DNA of 64,000 nt, from positions 2,728,001-2,792,000 of the forward strand of contig NZ_JAFBBV010000001.1 of NCBI RefSeq assembly GCF_016907365.1, read 5' to 3'. The notes beneath the pieces are model-generated. The model saw only the letters and a program-made list of their open reading frames with translations, ran no database searches and had not been told where the DNA came from. The position numbers and the translations under genes are program-made. Positions 1-7,714 of the stretch are shown here, in pieces (positions within the stretch are counted from its first letter, which is position 1; the number at the start of each line of letters is the position of its first letter). Source of the stretch: Oerskovia paurometabola. GTDB taxonomy: Bacteria > Actinomycetota > Actinomycetes > Actinomycetales > Cellulomonadaceae.

Positions 1-2
1 TC

Positions 3-389
3 TTCTTCCCGTTCCTGCTGCTTCGTCGCTCGACGCGCATCCTCGCGCTCGTCGCGATCACGGGCATGCACCTGGGGATCGGCGTGCTCATGGGCCTCAT
101 GTACTTCTCGATGACCATGATCGCCATCGATGCCATCTTCATCCGGGACGTGACCTACCAGGCCGTCGAGCGCCGTCTGGCACCCGTGCTGCGCCGCGGG
201 TGGGACCGTGTGCGGCGGCGCCCCGCGACGCCGACCGAGGCTCCCGGACCCGCGGCCGACGTCGACGACCTCCGACCGGTCGCCGCCGCCCCAGGCCCGC
301 CCTCCGGCGCGACGGACGGACCGGACGGGGCACCGGCTCCGCACCCGCACGCGGCTCCCCCGCAGACGGCGATGCCTGCCGGCTCCTAG
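3..389 (+). CDS. HTTM-domain membrane protein, C-terminal part
   Basis: The gene enters from outside the window and is open from the first bases. The visible part begins with a hydrophobic stretch of the FPFLLLRRSTR, GMHLGIGVLMGL and YFSMTMIAIDAIF type, which is the conserved end of HTTM (vitamin K-dependent carboxylase-like) membrane proteins. A Pro/Ala/Gly-rich hydrophilic tail of about 60 residues follows. The first internal ATG (66) lies inside the membrane segment, so it is not the start. Its stop codon sits in the loop of a strong hairpin. The substrate is unknown; family membership is from motif reading. Confidence 0.7.
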   Translation, partial: FFPFLLLRRSTRILALVAITGMHLGIGVLMGLMYFSMTMIAIDAIFIRDVTYQAVERRLAPVLRRGWDRVRRRPATPTEAPGPAADVDDLRPVAAAPGPPSGATDGPDGAPAPHPHAAPPQTAMPAGS

Positions 390-405
390 TTGCCGGCAGG
401 CATCG
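370..405. terminator. bidirectional terminator hairpin
   Basis: Perfect 14-bp inverted repeat (370-383 with 392-405) around an 8-base loop that contains the stop codon of the HTTM gene. It separates that gene from the converging DUF3145 gene, so it can serve both strands. Confidence 0.75.
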
Positions 406-446
406 AGCGACCGTGAGGCCGCGAGGTCCTCTGGAAGAGGTGGGGG

Positions 447-947
447 TCAGCCCACGCGGTGGAGCCAGCGCACGTTCGAGTCCTCGCCCGCGTGGCGGAA
501 GGGCTCGAGCTCGTCGTCCCACGCCTTGCCGAGGGCCAGGTGGAGCGCGTCGCGCATGGCGCGGTTGTCGTGCGAGACCTCGAGCGCCGCACGCACCCGG
601 TCCTCGGGGATCATGACGTTGCCGTGCACGTCGGTCACGGCGTGGAAGATCCCGAGGTCAGGGGTGTGGGACCAGCGGGCGCCGTCGGAGCCGTGGCTCG
701 CGTCCTCGGTGACCTCGTAGCGCAGGTGGGACCACCCGCGCAGCGCCGAGGCGAGGCGCGCTCCCGTGCCCTGCACGCCCTGCCAGGCGAGCTCCGCGCG
801 GTAGAGGTCGCGCGCAGCAGGCTGCTCGGTCCAGTCCAGCGTGACGCGCACGCCCAGGACGTTCCCGGCAGCCCACTCCAGGTGCGGGCTCAGCGCCCGG
901 GGCGCCGAGTGCACGAAAAGAACACCGCGTGTGATGGCACCAGTCAT
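447..947 (-). CDS. DUF3145 domain-containing protein
   Basis: A 166-residue soluble protein. The N-terminus reads RGVLFVHSAPRALSPHLEWAAG, the signature of DUF3145, a family conserved in actinobacteria with no known function. The ATG at 947 is preceded by GGGAGGA at a good distance, which fixes the start. It is a single gene converging on the HTTM gene. No catalytic residues can be named. Confidence 0.85.
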   Translation of the reverse strand: MTGAITRGVLFVHSAPRALSPHLEWAAGNVLGVRVTLDWTEQPAARDLYRAELAWQGVQGTGARLASALRGWSHLRYEVTEDASHGSDGARWSHTPDLGIFHAVTDVHGNVMIPEDRVRAALEVSHDNRAMRDALHLALGKAWDDELEPFRHAGEDSNVRWLHRVG

Positions 948-1175
948 GTCGTTCCTCCCTAGGTCGAGGTTTCGTCTTCCCCAACGTCCTCACCAGGGGT
1001 GGATCATCATGCCTGATCAACCAGCGGTATACGAGCCATATCTTGCCTGAGAGTCGACCGGATCGCGAGGGGAGGACTCCCCATGGCAGATCTCACCCCG
1101 CTGCGGTAGCGCTACCCGACGGCCTTCTGCCCCTATGCGGACACGTTCCGACTCAGCCGTGCGCCTGTGGGAGGA

Positions 1176-1232
1176 CGCCACGTTCCCCCCTCGTCAGCCG
1201 ACTCCGGGCCGGGGACGAGGGGGGACGTGGCG
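1176..1232. terminator. terminator after def
   Basis: Arms 1176-1195 and 1214-1232 pair over about 19 bp with one bulged base. The hairpin lies just past the deformylase stop codon and would end minus-strand transcription. The rest of 948-1236 is non-coding; it also holds a 12-bp palindrome GGTAGCGCTACC at 1105-1116. Confidence 0.7.
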
Positions 1233-1236
1233 TGAC

Positions 1237-1731
1237 TCAGAGCTGGGCGCGCATCTCCCGCATGGCCTTCTTGCGGACCGCGCGGTCCAGGCGGTCGAGG
1301 TAGAGCATGCCGTCCAGGTGATCCGTCTCGTGCTGCAGGCAGCGAGCCATGAGCTCGGTCCCTTCGACCGTGATCTCGTTGCCGTCGAGGTCCATGCCCA
1401 CGACTCGCGCGTACCAGGCGCGTCGGGTCGGGTACCAGAGCCCGGGGACCGACAGGCAGCCCTCGTCACCGTCCTGGACCTCGTCCGAGAGCTCGACGAT
1501 CTTCGGGTTGAGGACGTAGCCGATCTCGTCCTCGATGTTCCAGGAGAAGGCGCGCAGGTTGACGCCGATCTGGTTGGCGGCGAGCCCGGCCCGGCCCTCG
1601 TAGTCGACGGTCTCGACCAGGTCCGCGACGAGCGAGCGCACCCGGTCGTCGATGGTGGTGATCTCGTCGCACGGTGTGCGGAGCACGGGGTCCGGGATCA
1701 CACGGATCTCTCTCATCGCCATGGGCGCCAT
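1237..1731 (-). CDS. def: peptide deformylase
   Basis: Removes the formyl group from the initiator methionine of new proteins; cytosolic metalloenzyme. All three family motifs are present: GLAANQIG (residues 49-56), EGCLSVP (90-96, metal ligand Cys92) and the HExxH motif HETDH (134-138). The 164-residue length is normal for actinobacterial type I enzymes. No clear Shine-Dalgarno precedes the first ATG, and ATGs at residues 4 and 6 are alternatives, so the start is uncertain by a few codons. Monocistronic, with a terminator directly downstream. Confidence 0.95.
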   Translation of the reverse strand: MAPMAMREIRVIPDPVLRTPCDEITTIDDRVRSLVADLVETVDYEGRAGLAANQIGVNLRAFSWNIEDEIGYVLNPKIVELSDEVQDGDEGCLSVPGLWYPTRRAWYARVVGMDLDGNEITVEGTELMARCLQHETDHLDGMLYLDRLDRAVRKKAMREMRAQL

Positions 1732-1755
1732 TGTTCCATGTCGCCCCGGCCCGTC

Positions 1756-2571
1756 TCACATCCGTGCGTACCGGGCACGCGCGAACGAGTACACGCCGTA
1801 GGCCGCGAAACCGATGCCGGTCGCGGCCAGCAGGAAGGCACCGAAGGGCTGCTCGCCGATGGTCCGCAGGGCCGCGTCGAGGCCGCTCGCCTTGGCCGGG
1901 TCGGCCGTCACGGCGGCGGCCACCACGAGGGCTCCGAGCACACCGAGGGCGATGCCCTTGGCGATGTAGCCGACCTTGCCGAGGACGACGACGGCATGGC
2001 CGACCTGGCCGCCGGCGTTGCCCTCGAGATCCTGGAGGAAGCGCTTCTTCCACCCCTTGACCACGTGATAGGCGCCGGCGACGACGATGCCGACCCCGAC
2101 CGCACCGACGAGGACCCGGCCTGCGCCGTTCGCGAGGAGCGAGGCGGTGAGGCTGTCCTGCTGCCCGCCGCTGCCCGAGCCGCTCACGACCTTGAACGTC
2201 AGCACGGCGAGCGCGAGGTAGACGACGGCCTTGCCCGCCGACTTGGCGCGGTATGCCTTGCGGTCCTTCACGTTCCCGCTCGTGCCGGCGATCGCCTCGA
2301 GGATCTGCCAGAGGCCCAGCGCGACGAAGGCGACGACCGCGAACCAGAGGACGAACTCTCCGCCGGTCGTCCCGGCGATCTCCTGGAGGGCGCCGGTCTC
2401 GCTCGCCTGGCCGCCGCCGGACCCGGTGGCGATCCGGATGGCGATGATTCCGATCATGATGTGCAGCAGACCGCTGACGGCATACCCGGTGCGTGCCAGG
2501 ACCCGCAAGCCCTTGCTCTGCTGGAGCTGCTGGGCGGTCCCTGACGTGGTGCGGTTGGTACCGGTGGGCAC
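1756..2571 (-). CDS. DUF1206 domain-containing membrane protein
   Basis: Three repeats of a two-helix unit are visible, each opening with a motif like ARTGYAVSGLLHIMIG or GKVGYIAKGIALGVLG, giving about six transmembrane helices. This is the pattern of DUF1206, a family of unknown role. The frame is open from 2604, but the GTG at 2571 has AAGGAGA about 6 bases upstream, so it is the better start and gives 271 residues. A Ser/Gly linker precedes the third unit. Confidence 0.82.
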   Translation of the reverse strand: MPTGTNRTTSGTAQQLQQSKGLRVLARTGYAVSGLLHIMIGIIAIRIATGSGGGQASETGALQEIAGTTGGEFVLWFAVVAFVALGLWQILEAIAGTSGNVKDRKAYRAKSAGKAVVYLALAVLTFKVVSGSGSGGQQDSLTASLLANGAGRVLVGAVGVGIVVAGAYHVVKGWKKRFLQDLEGNAGGQVGHAVVVLGKVGYIAKGIALGVLGALVVAAAVTADPAKASGLDAALRTIGEQPFGAFLLAATGIGFAAYGVYSFARARYARM

Positions 2572-2720
2572 GGTGCTTCTCCTTCGAGTCGACGGAGGTG
2601 GCATCCTGACACGCTCCGTCGCGTCTCGCTCGCCGAACGGGACGATCCGACCTTCCGGGAGATATCGGGTTACTTACGCGCGGCCCCCCGCCGGAGGCCG
2701 CCGGGTACCGGCCCCGGTGC

Positions 2721-2777
2721 CCGGTGCCGGTCCCGGCCCCCGTGCCGGTGCCGGTCCCGGCCCCCGTGCCGGTGCCG
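2721..2777. repeat. 24-bp GC-only tandem repeat, about 2.4 copies
   Basis: Unit CCGGTGCCGGTCCCGGCCCC plus CGTG occurs at 2721-2744 and 2745-2768, with a 9-base partial copy at 2769-2777. It lies in the 2572-2870 gap between the DUF1206 and DUF488 genes, where no convincing gene is seen. It could form several competing hairpins. Confidence 0.8.
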
Positions 2778-2870
2778 AGAACGGGATGGAGGTCGTTCCG
2801 AGGCCGACGGCGACCTCAGCCCCGTCTTCGACCGCGCGGACCCTCCTGCTCGCGAGGACCGGACGCCACG

Positions 2871-3221
2871 TCACCTCGCCGTGGCCAGGTAGTCGCGCAG
2901 CACCACCGCCTGGTTGTCCTGCTCGTCCTTCGCACCGTAGAGCAGCGTCACGACCGGGTGCGCGGCGACGATCGCCCGCAGCTCACCGACCGCGGGGTTC
3001 TGGTCGAGCTCGGCGCGATAGCGCGCGGCGAACTCGGTGAACTGTGCACGGTCGTGGTGGAACCAGGTGCGCAGCTGGTCCGACGGCGCGACCTCCTTGA
3101 GCCACCGGTCCACCCGGGCACGTTCCTTGCTCAGTCCCCGCGGCCAGAGCCGGTCGACCAGGACGCGGTAGCCGTCGTCGGGCGCGGGGTCCGCGTAGAC
3201 GCGGCGGATCTGGAGAGCCAT
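2871..3221 (-). CDS. DUF488 family protein
   Basis: A 116-residue protein with the family pattern: RRVYADP near the N-terminus, GYRVLVDRLWPRGLSKE at about 17-33, then WLKEVAPS and LRTWFHHD, and a C-terminal VVTLLYGAKDE strand. DUF488 proteins are small conserved cytosolic proteins of uncertain function. The ATG at 3221 follows a G-rich stretch (ATGGGGGC). It stands alone. Confidence 0.85.
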   Translation of the reverse strand: MALQIRRVYADPAPDDGYRVLVDRLWPRGLSKERARVDRWLKEVAPSDQLRTWFHHDRAQFTEFAARYRAELDQNPAVGELRAIVAAHPVVTLLYGAKDEQDNQAVVLRDYLATAR

Positions 3222-3584
3222 GCCCCCATGGAACGCCGAGCCGCGACATCACGCACGGGCAGACCGGCACCGTGGCGCGGCCACGTCCGGCGAGCGTGCG
3301 GCTCGGGCTGTCGTCCGCGGACCGTCGACCGGCCGACCCGCCGACCCCTGCTCGCAGAGCCGCCACACCGCCCCTCAGCCGCTCGCGCTCCTCGGCGGAC
3401 GTCCGCGCGACGGAGACGGTGGTATCCAGTCGGGCCACCCGAAAGTCGTCGAACTGGACGGCCAGCAAACGTGGGAGCGCTCCTCACGGCACAGGGCTCC
3501 TGGCCGTGGTAGACATCGAGAACGTGCAGGACGGCGATTGACCTCAGGGGGCGAGGGCATGTTCGCATCTACGTTGCGCACGCA
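3222..3584. other. non-coding gap with a CebR-like palindrome
   Basis: No supported gene on either strand. The one distinct element is TGGGAGCGCTCCTC at 3472-3485. It matches 12 of 14 positions of the CebR operator consensus TGGGAGCGCTCCCA known from cellulose-responsive actinobacterial LacI regulators, with the two mismatches at the 3' end. It lies about 100 bp upstream of the small membrane gene at 3585. Confidence 0.4.
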
Positions 3585-3794
3585 ATGGCACCGGCTGGTG
3601 TCGTCGTGGTGGTGACCGGTGTCGGTCTCATCCTGGCCACGCTCGGGATCTTGCTCATCGTGCGGGTGGCGACCGGTGTGCGGCGGCGCAGGAGCGAGCT
3701 GAGCACCGGCGCTCACGGGACCGGCATGGCTCTGGGGGGTGGCCTCATCTTCTGGGGGGCGCTGCTCGTCGTCATCGACAGGTGGAACAGCTAG
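3585..3794 (+). CDS. small two-helix membrane protein, hypothetical
   Basis: A 69-residue protein with a transmembrane helix at about 5-28, a basic loop (RVATGVRRRR) and a second helix at about 46-64. No family recognised. No Shine-Dalgarno precedes the ATG, and GTG codons at residues 6 to 10 are alternatives. The hydrophobic pattern and basic loop look like a real membrane protein rather than a random frame. Confidence 0.5.
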   Translation: MAPAGVVVVVTGVGLILATLGILLIVRVATGVRRRRSELSTGAHGTGMALGGGLIFWGALLVVIDRWNS

Positions 3795-3991
3795 GTGACC
3801 GCGCAAGAAGGTCTAGACCGAGGTGCGGACGTCACCTGCGAGGCCGCGGGGGTCCACGAGGCCGGTCACGACGTCACCCGAGCCCGGTGTTCGCTTCGTG
3901 CGAACCTGCCGCGCGCGGGCAGCGGCCCGACGCTAGCATCCTGGCAGGAGTCTGGAAGTAGGCCCTGAGCTTCCCTTCACCTGGAGCTGAG

Positions 3992-4693
3992 ATGACGACC
4001 TCGTACAACCTGGACCGCCCTCTTGACGTGGACCTCCTGGAGGTCTTGCTGGCCGGCACTCCTCAGCCCGTAGGCCAGTTCATCTTCACGGTCCGCACCG
4101 GCGAGTGGTGGTGGTCCGACCCGCTCTACGTGATGCACGGATTCGAGCCCGGCGACGTCGTGCCGACGACGGAGCTGATGCTCGCGCACAAGCATCCCGA
4201 CGACCGAACCCGCGTCCAGGGTGTCCTGGCGGACGCGTGCTCGTCCGGGCAGCCGTTCGCGTGCGTGCACCGCATCCTCGACGCGAACGGTCACACCCGG
4301 ACCTTGGGCGTGGTCGGCCGCGGCCGCAAGGAGCCGGACACGGGCGAGGTCGTCCAGCTCTCCGGCTATTTCGTCGACCTGACCATCACCCAGCGCGAGC
4401 TCGCACAGCGCGAGGCGACCGCGGCCATCAAGGCCTCCACGCAAAGCCGCGCCGTCATCGAGCAGGCCAAGGGCGCGGTCATGACCGTCTACGGCATGAC
4501 CGAAGACGAAGCCTTCGATCTCCTGCGCCACCACTCGAACATCACCAACGAGTCTGTCCGCCACCTCGCCCGCCGACTCATGGACAGCCTCGCCGACGGA
4601 GCGGGCGTCAGCGCCCCCACGACCGACGATCTCGACCTCTTCTTCGAGACTCCCTCGGGGAACGCCCTGGACCCCGACGCGGTCGTGTCCTGA
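3992..4693 (+). CDS. PAS-ANTAR domain regulator
   Basis: A 233-residue protein with a PAS fold at about 25-132 (GEWWWSDPLYVMHGFEPGD, then HPDDR, a typical PAS_3 layout). An ANTAR RNA-binding domain follows at about 145-200 (SRAVIEQAKGAVM, YGMTEDEAFDLLRHHS, NITNESVRHLARRLM). ANTAR proteins typically bind paired hairpins in leader RNA to prevent termination; the PAS domain would sense the signal. There is no adjacent kinase. It is the last chromosomal gene before attL. Confidence 0.85.
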   Translation: MTTSYNLDRPLDVDLLEVLLAGTPQPVGQFIFTVRTGEWWWSDPLYVMHGFEPGDVVPTTELMLAHKHPDDRTRVQGVLADACSSGQPFACVHRILDANGHTRTLGVVGRGRKEPDTGEVVQLSGYFVDLTITQRELAQREATAAIKASTQSRAVIEQAKGAVMTVYGMTEDEAFDLLRHHSNITNESVRHLARRLMDSLADGAGVSAPTTDDLDLFFETPSGNALDPDAVVS

Positions 4694-4802
4694 CACGCAC
4701 GGATGGCGAACCCTGTGGGTGCGGAGCGCGGAGGTTCGGAGCCGGCTACAGCCGTGGCCGCACCAGCGGTGCAGCCAGCTCCGAGCTCCTCGCGCGTGCA
4801 AC

Positions 4803-4846
4803 GTAGGGCAGGTGGGGCTTGAACCCACGACCGGCGGATTATGAGT
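4803..4846. repeat. attL, left prophage attachment site (44 bp)
   Basis: Identical over 44 bases to 45382-45425, which is the anticodon-to-3'-end part of the tRNA-Met gene. The sequence diverges immediately on both sides (GCCC against CCGA on the inner side). This copy is a 3' tRNA fragment with no 5' half beside it, as expected where a tyrosine-integrase phage has split and rebuilt the tRNA gene. Confidence 0.93.
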
Positions 4847-4857
4847 GCCCTTGGGCC

Positions 4858-4894
4858 CGTTAAGTGCAGTCCAGCACCGTTGAGCCTCGTTAAG
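4858..4894. repeat. phased CGTTAAG repeats beside attL
   Basis: Three copies of CGTT(A/G)AG begin at 4858, 4878 and 4888, that is 20 and 10 bases apart, so they lie on one face of the helix. They sit between the att core and the integrase stop. This arrangement is what arm-type integrase or excisionase sites look like; binding is inferred. Confidence 0.5.
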
Positions 4895-4921
4895 CGTTCC
4901 CGCAGGTCAGAGCCACTTTTG

Positions 4922-6076
4922 CTACGCGCCTGCGGCTCCGCCGTTTAGCAAGGTCAAGCGCGGTTTACTCTCTGACTGCTGCACTTCTGCTGCACGTGCT
5001 GCACCTCTCGGGTCTCCCCCGAGCGCCTGCAGGACGCGCTCGGAGGGAACGTCGGCCAGGTGCGCATAGCGCTGGGTGGTGAGCGGAGAGACGTGGCCCA
5101 GAAGGCGTCCGACCTCGGCGAGCGACACCCCGTCCTGGATGAGCCAACTTGCATACGTGTGCCGTAGGTCGTGCGGGCGGACGTGTCCGACCCCTGCGGC
5201 AGCGACGGCACTCCCCCATGCCTTGCTGAACTTCGAGTGATCGAGGTGCGCACCGCGAGCTGTGGTGAGGACCAAGCCTGACCGACAGGCCGGGCCAAGG
5301 TGTTCGTAGCCACAGACACCAGCACGCCGCTCCCCCAGGTCGATCCATCCCGGCAGCGGGACGTGTCGGCGCTGCCGGCCCTTCGGGTAGGGCTTCATCG
5401 CGCTGGCGTCCGCGTCCCAGACCTCGGCGATCTCGACGACACCGCGACGTTCGTCGACACGTGCCCAGTGCAGACCTGCTGCCTCGCTCCAGCGCATTCC
5501 GGTCCACGCGAGCAGGATCGCCATCTGCGCGTAGGGCTCATCGAGATGATCAAGGACCGCGCTGAACTCGTCGCGGGTGACGTAGCGCTCGACGCTCGCC
5601 GTTCCACCACCGAGCTTGAGTCGCGCTGCGGGATTGGCCTGCAGGATCTCCGCGTCGACTGCGGCCACCAGCGACGCCGAGAGTAGGTGCACGACGCGCT
5701 GGACCGTGCCCGTCGACCGTCGCGTCTGCAGCTCCGCTGCCCACGCCTTGATGTCGTGGCGTGTGATGCTCGCAAGCTCGACGTCGCCCCACCGCGGCAT
5801 CAGGTGCAGGTCACGGCGCCCCGCGTCGGTCTTGAGGGTCGAGGCCTCGACCGTCCGCGTGGGCCACCACTCCGCGCACCACTCCCCCCACGTCCGGCGC
5901 CCGGCGTCCGGCGATCGCCACCCGAGCGACCGCGACTCCAGCTCGGCGGCGCTCGCGGCCCGCTCAGCGGCCCTCTTGTGCGTGAAGGGGCCGTCGGCGA
6001 CGGTGCGCACCTTGCCGGCGCCGTCGCGGTACAGACCCTGGTACTTCCCGGACGGGAGCGTCCGCGTCCAGGCCAT
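4922..6076 (-). CDS. int: tyrosine-type integrase
   Basis: A 384-residue site-specific recombinase for integration at tRNA-Met. N-terminal arm-binding and SAM-like core-binding regions (about 1-160) precede the catalytic domain, with R195 (TGMRWSEA), H302 and R305 (HDLRH), H328 (LLGH) and the nucleophile Y337 (TTQRYAHL). The ATG at 6076 overlaps the upstream stop as TGATG, so it is preferred over the in-frame start at 6088. It lies 75 bp from attL. Its C-terminal codons contain one copy of a 20-bp repeat also found beside attR. Confidence 0.95.
   Translation of the reverse strand: MAWTRTLPSGKYQGLYRDGAGKVRTVADGPFTHKRAAERAASAAELESRSLGWRSPDAGRRTWGEWCAEWWPTRTVEASTLKTDAGRRDLHLMPRWGDVELASITRHDIKAWAAELQTRRSTGTVQRVVHLLSASLVAAVDAEILQANPAARLKLGGGTASVERYVTRDEFSAVLDHLDEPYAQMAILLAWTGMRWSEAAGLHWARVDERRGVVEIAEVWDADASAMKPYPKGRQRRHVPLPGWIDLGERRAGVCGYEHLGPACRSGLVLTTARGAHLDHSKFSKAWGSAVAAAGVGHVRPHDLRHTYASWLIQDGVSLAEVGRLLGHVSPLTTQRYAHLADVPSERVLQALGGDPRGAARAAEVQQSESKPRLTLLNGGAAGA
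4977..4996. repeat. left arm-type repeat (pairs with 45314-45333)
   Basis: A 20-base sequence ending TTCTGCTGCACG matches 45314-45333 at 19 of 20 positions in the same orientation. One copy lies 131 bp inside attL, the other 49 bp inside attR. They are candidate P and P' arm sites for the integrase. This copy lies within the integrase coding sequence. Confidence 0.6.
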
Positions 6077-6330
6077 CAGGCCCCCCACTCCGAGGGGGCG
6101 CCCTGTCCCTCATCGAGGTGGCGGGAGTCGTCCTCTTCGTCGGCCGGGTCCAGGTCCCAGCCGCAGGCAATGACGAGGGTGTCGTCGCGGTCGACACGGC
6201 GATACAGCTCGTCTTCCAGGGCCTGGTACTCCAGGACCGCCTCGCGCGGCGCACCGGCGGCGTTGATGATCGGGTGCAGTTCGTCGAGCCGTGCGCGCAA
6301 TGCGACGTCGTCGAGGTCGCTGGCGGTCAT
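6076..6330 (-). CDS. small acidic phage protein, hypothetical
   Basis: An 84-residue acidic protein (VALRARLDELHPIINAAG, LEYQALEDELYRRVDRDD). The frame is open from 6420, but the ATG at 6330 has AAGGAGGG 8 bases upstream and overlaps the previous stop as ATGA, so it is the start. It is coupled by overlap to both the peptidase gene and int. No family recognised. Confidence 0.7.
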   Translation of the reverse strand: MTASDLDDVALRARLDELHPIINAAGAPREAVLEYQALEDELYRRVDRDDTLVIACGWDLDPADEEDDSRHLDEGQGAPSEWGA

Positions 6331-6761
6331 CCAGTGGCCCTCCTTCGGGCTGGGCGACGCGCCGTCCTGAACGACGCGCCGATCGGGGTCAGGCGTTTCG
6401 TGCGGAGCATGGACTGCCACGCGGCCACGACGCAGACGTCGAGGTCGAGCTCGGTGGCGATCGCACCGGGGTGTGGACCGACGAGAAGTTCAGCGCGGGC
6501 GTACTCGTGTCGATCGATGAGCAGTTGGGCGGCGTGCTGGTCTGCGAGGCGTTCGGCGAGCGCGTCACCGTGGGGGTCACCGAGCCAGCGATGCCCGTAC
6601 CAGGCATGCCCGAGCTCATGCGCGACCGCATAGCGGGTCTGGTTGCGGCTCATGCCGGAGTTGATCGTGATCGTCCGGACGTCGTGCTCGTAGACGCCAC
6701 GCAAGTACTCGCCCATCCGCGGGTCCCACTCCACCTCGACGCCGCGCTCCTTCGCCAACAC
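6327..6761 (-). CDS. ImmA/IrrE family metallopeptidase
   Basis: A 144-residue protein with the zinc peptidase motif HELGHAWYGH (HExxH at 48-52) followed by the LADQHAAQLLID region of ImmA/IrrE. In ICEBs1 and related elements ImmA cleaves the resident repressor to trigger excision. Here the gene lies 17 bp after the repressor stop on the same strand, so the same pairing is likely. The repressor has no visible self-cleavage domain, which makes a separate protease more plausible. Confidence 0.88.
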   Translation of the reverse strand: MLAKERGVEVEWDPRMGEYLRGVYEHDVRTITINSGMSRNQTRYAVAHELGHAWYGHRWLGDPHGDALAERLADQHAAQLLIDRHEYARAELLVGPHPGAIATELDLDVCVVAAWQSMLRTKRLTPIGASFRTARRPARRRATG

Positions 6762-6778
6762 CAGGAGCGCGCCGAGCT

Positions 6779-7294
6779 CTACGGCAGCTCCTCAGAGGCA
6801 GCAGCCTCGTCGAGGTGTGAGGTCTTCCGCTCGAGCGCTGCAGCGTCCAGCGCGTAGCGCCGGCTACCGGCGCTTCCGAAACGGCCGCTCACGACGTTCT
6901 CCGCTTCGTGCGGCTTGGCGAGCACGTTCTGCACGGCGGGGTGCGCATCGTCGAGCGGCTCCTCCAGCTCTGGGGATGAAGCCGCCTGAACGCGGCGAAG
7001 GATCTCCTCCGCCAGTTCGAGATCGCTGATGCTACGGAGCACGTCGGCCTTGCCAACCTCGACGTGCTTGAGCCCAGCCTCCTCCTCCGTGATCAGGCCA
7101 GCTGCCACCAGTGCCTCGAGCACGTTCGCGTGGTAGGCGCGGGCGAGCTTGAGGGCGAAGGCTGCGTCAGCGTTGGCGCCCTTCTTCCAGCGACTGAACG
7201 CTGACTTGTCGAAGCCCGCCTTGGCAGCAGCATCCTGCGCGGTGTCTCCCGCGATGAGCTCCTGCACGTACTTCCACCATCTCGTTTCCGTCAC
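6779..7294 (-). CDS. HTH (XRE-like) prophage repressor
   Basis: A 171-residue protein. An N-terminal helix-turn-helix is visible at about 18-45 (DTAQDAAAKAGFDKSAFSRWKKG), followed by a charged C-terminal half with no S24 serine-lysine peptidase motif. The frame is open to 7369, but the GTG at 7294 (VTETRWWKYVQEL) gives the normal domain start. It is divergent from the Cro-like gene, with three GTTGCGCAAC-type palindromes between them. The likely immunity repressor; a role with the adjacent ImmA is inferred. Confidence 0.8.
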   Translation of the reverse strand: MTETRWWKYVQELIAGDTAQDAAAKAGFDKSAFSRWKKGANADAAFALKLARAYHANVLEALVAAGLITEEEAGLKHVEVGKADVLRSISDLELAEEILRRVQAASSPELEEPLDDAHPAVQNVLAKPHEAENVVSGRFGSAGSRRYALDAAALERKTSHLDEAAASEELP

Positions 7295-7307
7295 CCAACG
7301 GACACTA

Positions 7308-7364
7308 GTTGCGCAACCGCAACGGCGCAAGTGGTTGCGCCACTCCAACTCGTGGTTGCGCAAC
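7308..7364. promoter_or_regulatory. three-site repressor operator array
   Basis: Two exact GTTGCGCAAC palindromes at 7308-7317 and 7355-7364 flank a third, looser one (GTGGTTGCGCCAC, 7331-7343). Centres are about 24 and 22 bp apart. The array sits just upstream of the repressor start and 75-130 bp upstream of the Cro-like start, the layout of a lambda-like three-operator switch. Confidence 0.75.
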
Positions 7365-7438
7365 AGCATTCATCCGGGTACGGTCCAGTTGTGCCGCTCC
7401 AACAGGGGGTTGGCCAAGACCAACTGGGAGGTGTTCTC

Positions 7439-7714
7439 GTGGCTCACGGAACGGTCTACCTTCGCGAGGATTGGGCCAAGGCCGCCGTCCAGGGGGCGGG
7501 CGGAGTCTCTGGGCTCGCCAGCATCCTCGGCGTCAACAAGGGAACGGCCTCGCGCCACATCAACCGCAAGGCCGAGGCGAGCGGTCGATTCATCGCCGCC
7601 GTTCTCAACCGCTGTTCGACGACGTTCAACGACGCCTTCGAGGTAGTGGAGGACGAGCCTGCTCCCACGCCCGCCGAAGGCAGCAGCGGTAGCCGGACGG
7701 GGGCGGCAGCATGA
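7439..7714 (+). CDS. Cro-like HTH protein
   Basis: A 91-residue protein. The HTH is at about 18-45: GGVSGLASILGVNKGTASRHINRKAEA. The frame is open from 7331, but the GTG at 7439 has GGGAGG 6 bases upstream and follows the operator array, so it is chosen. First gene of the rightward early operon, divergent from the repressor. Probably the lytic-side regulator. Confidence 0.7.
   Translation: MAHGTVYLREDWAKAAVQGAGGVSGLASILGVNKGTASRHINRKAEASGRFIAAVLNRCSTTFNDAFEVVEDEPAPTPAEGSSGSRTGAAA

Noticed and set aside
1135..2544. 469-codon plus-strand open frame
   Set aside because: Antisense to def and the DUF1206 gene, both of which have clear family motifs.
2721..2777. CRISPR-like repeat
   Set aside because: The units are directly adjacent without spacers; it is a simple tandem repeat.
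2674..2874. 66-codon minus-strand ORF overlapping the DUF488 stop
   Set aside because: Half of it is Pro-Ala-Pro-Gly repeat from the GC-only tandem repeat; no supporting ribosome site beyond the chance overlap.
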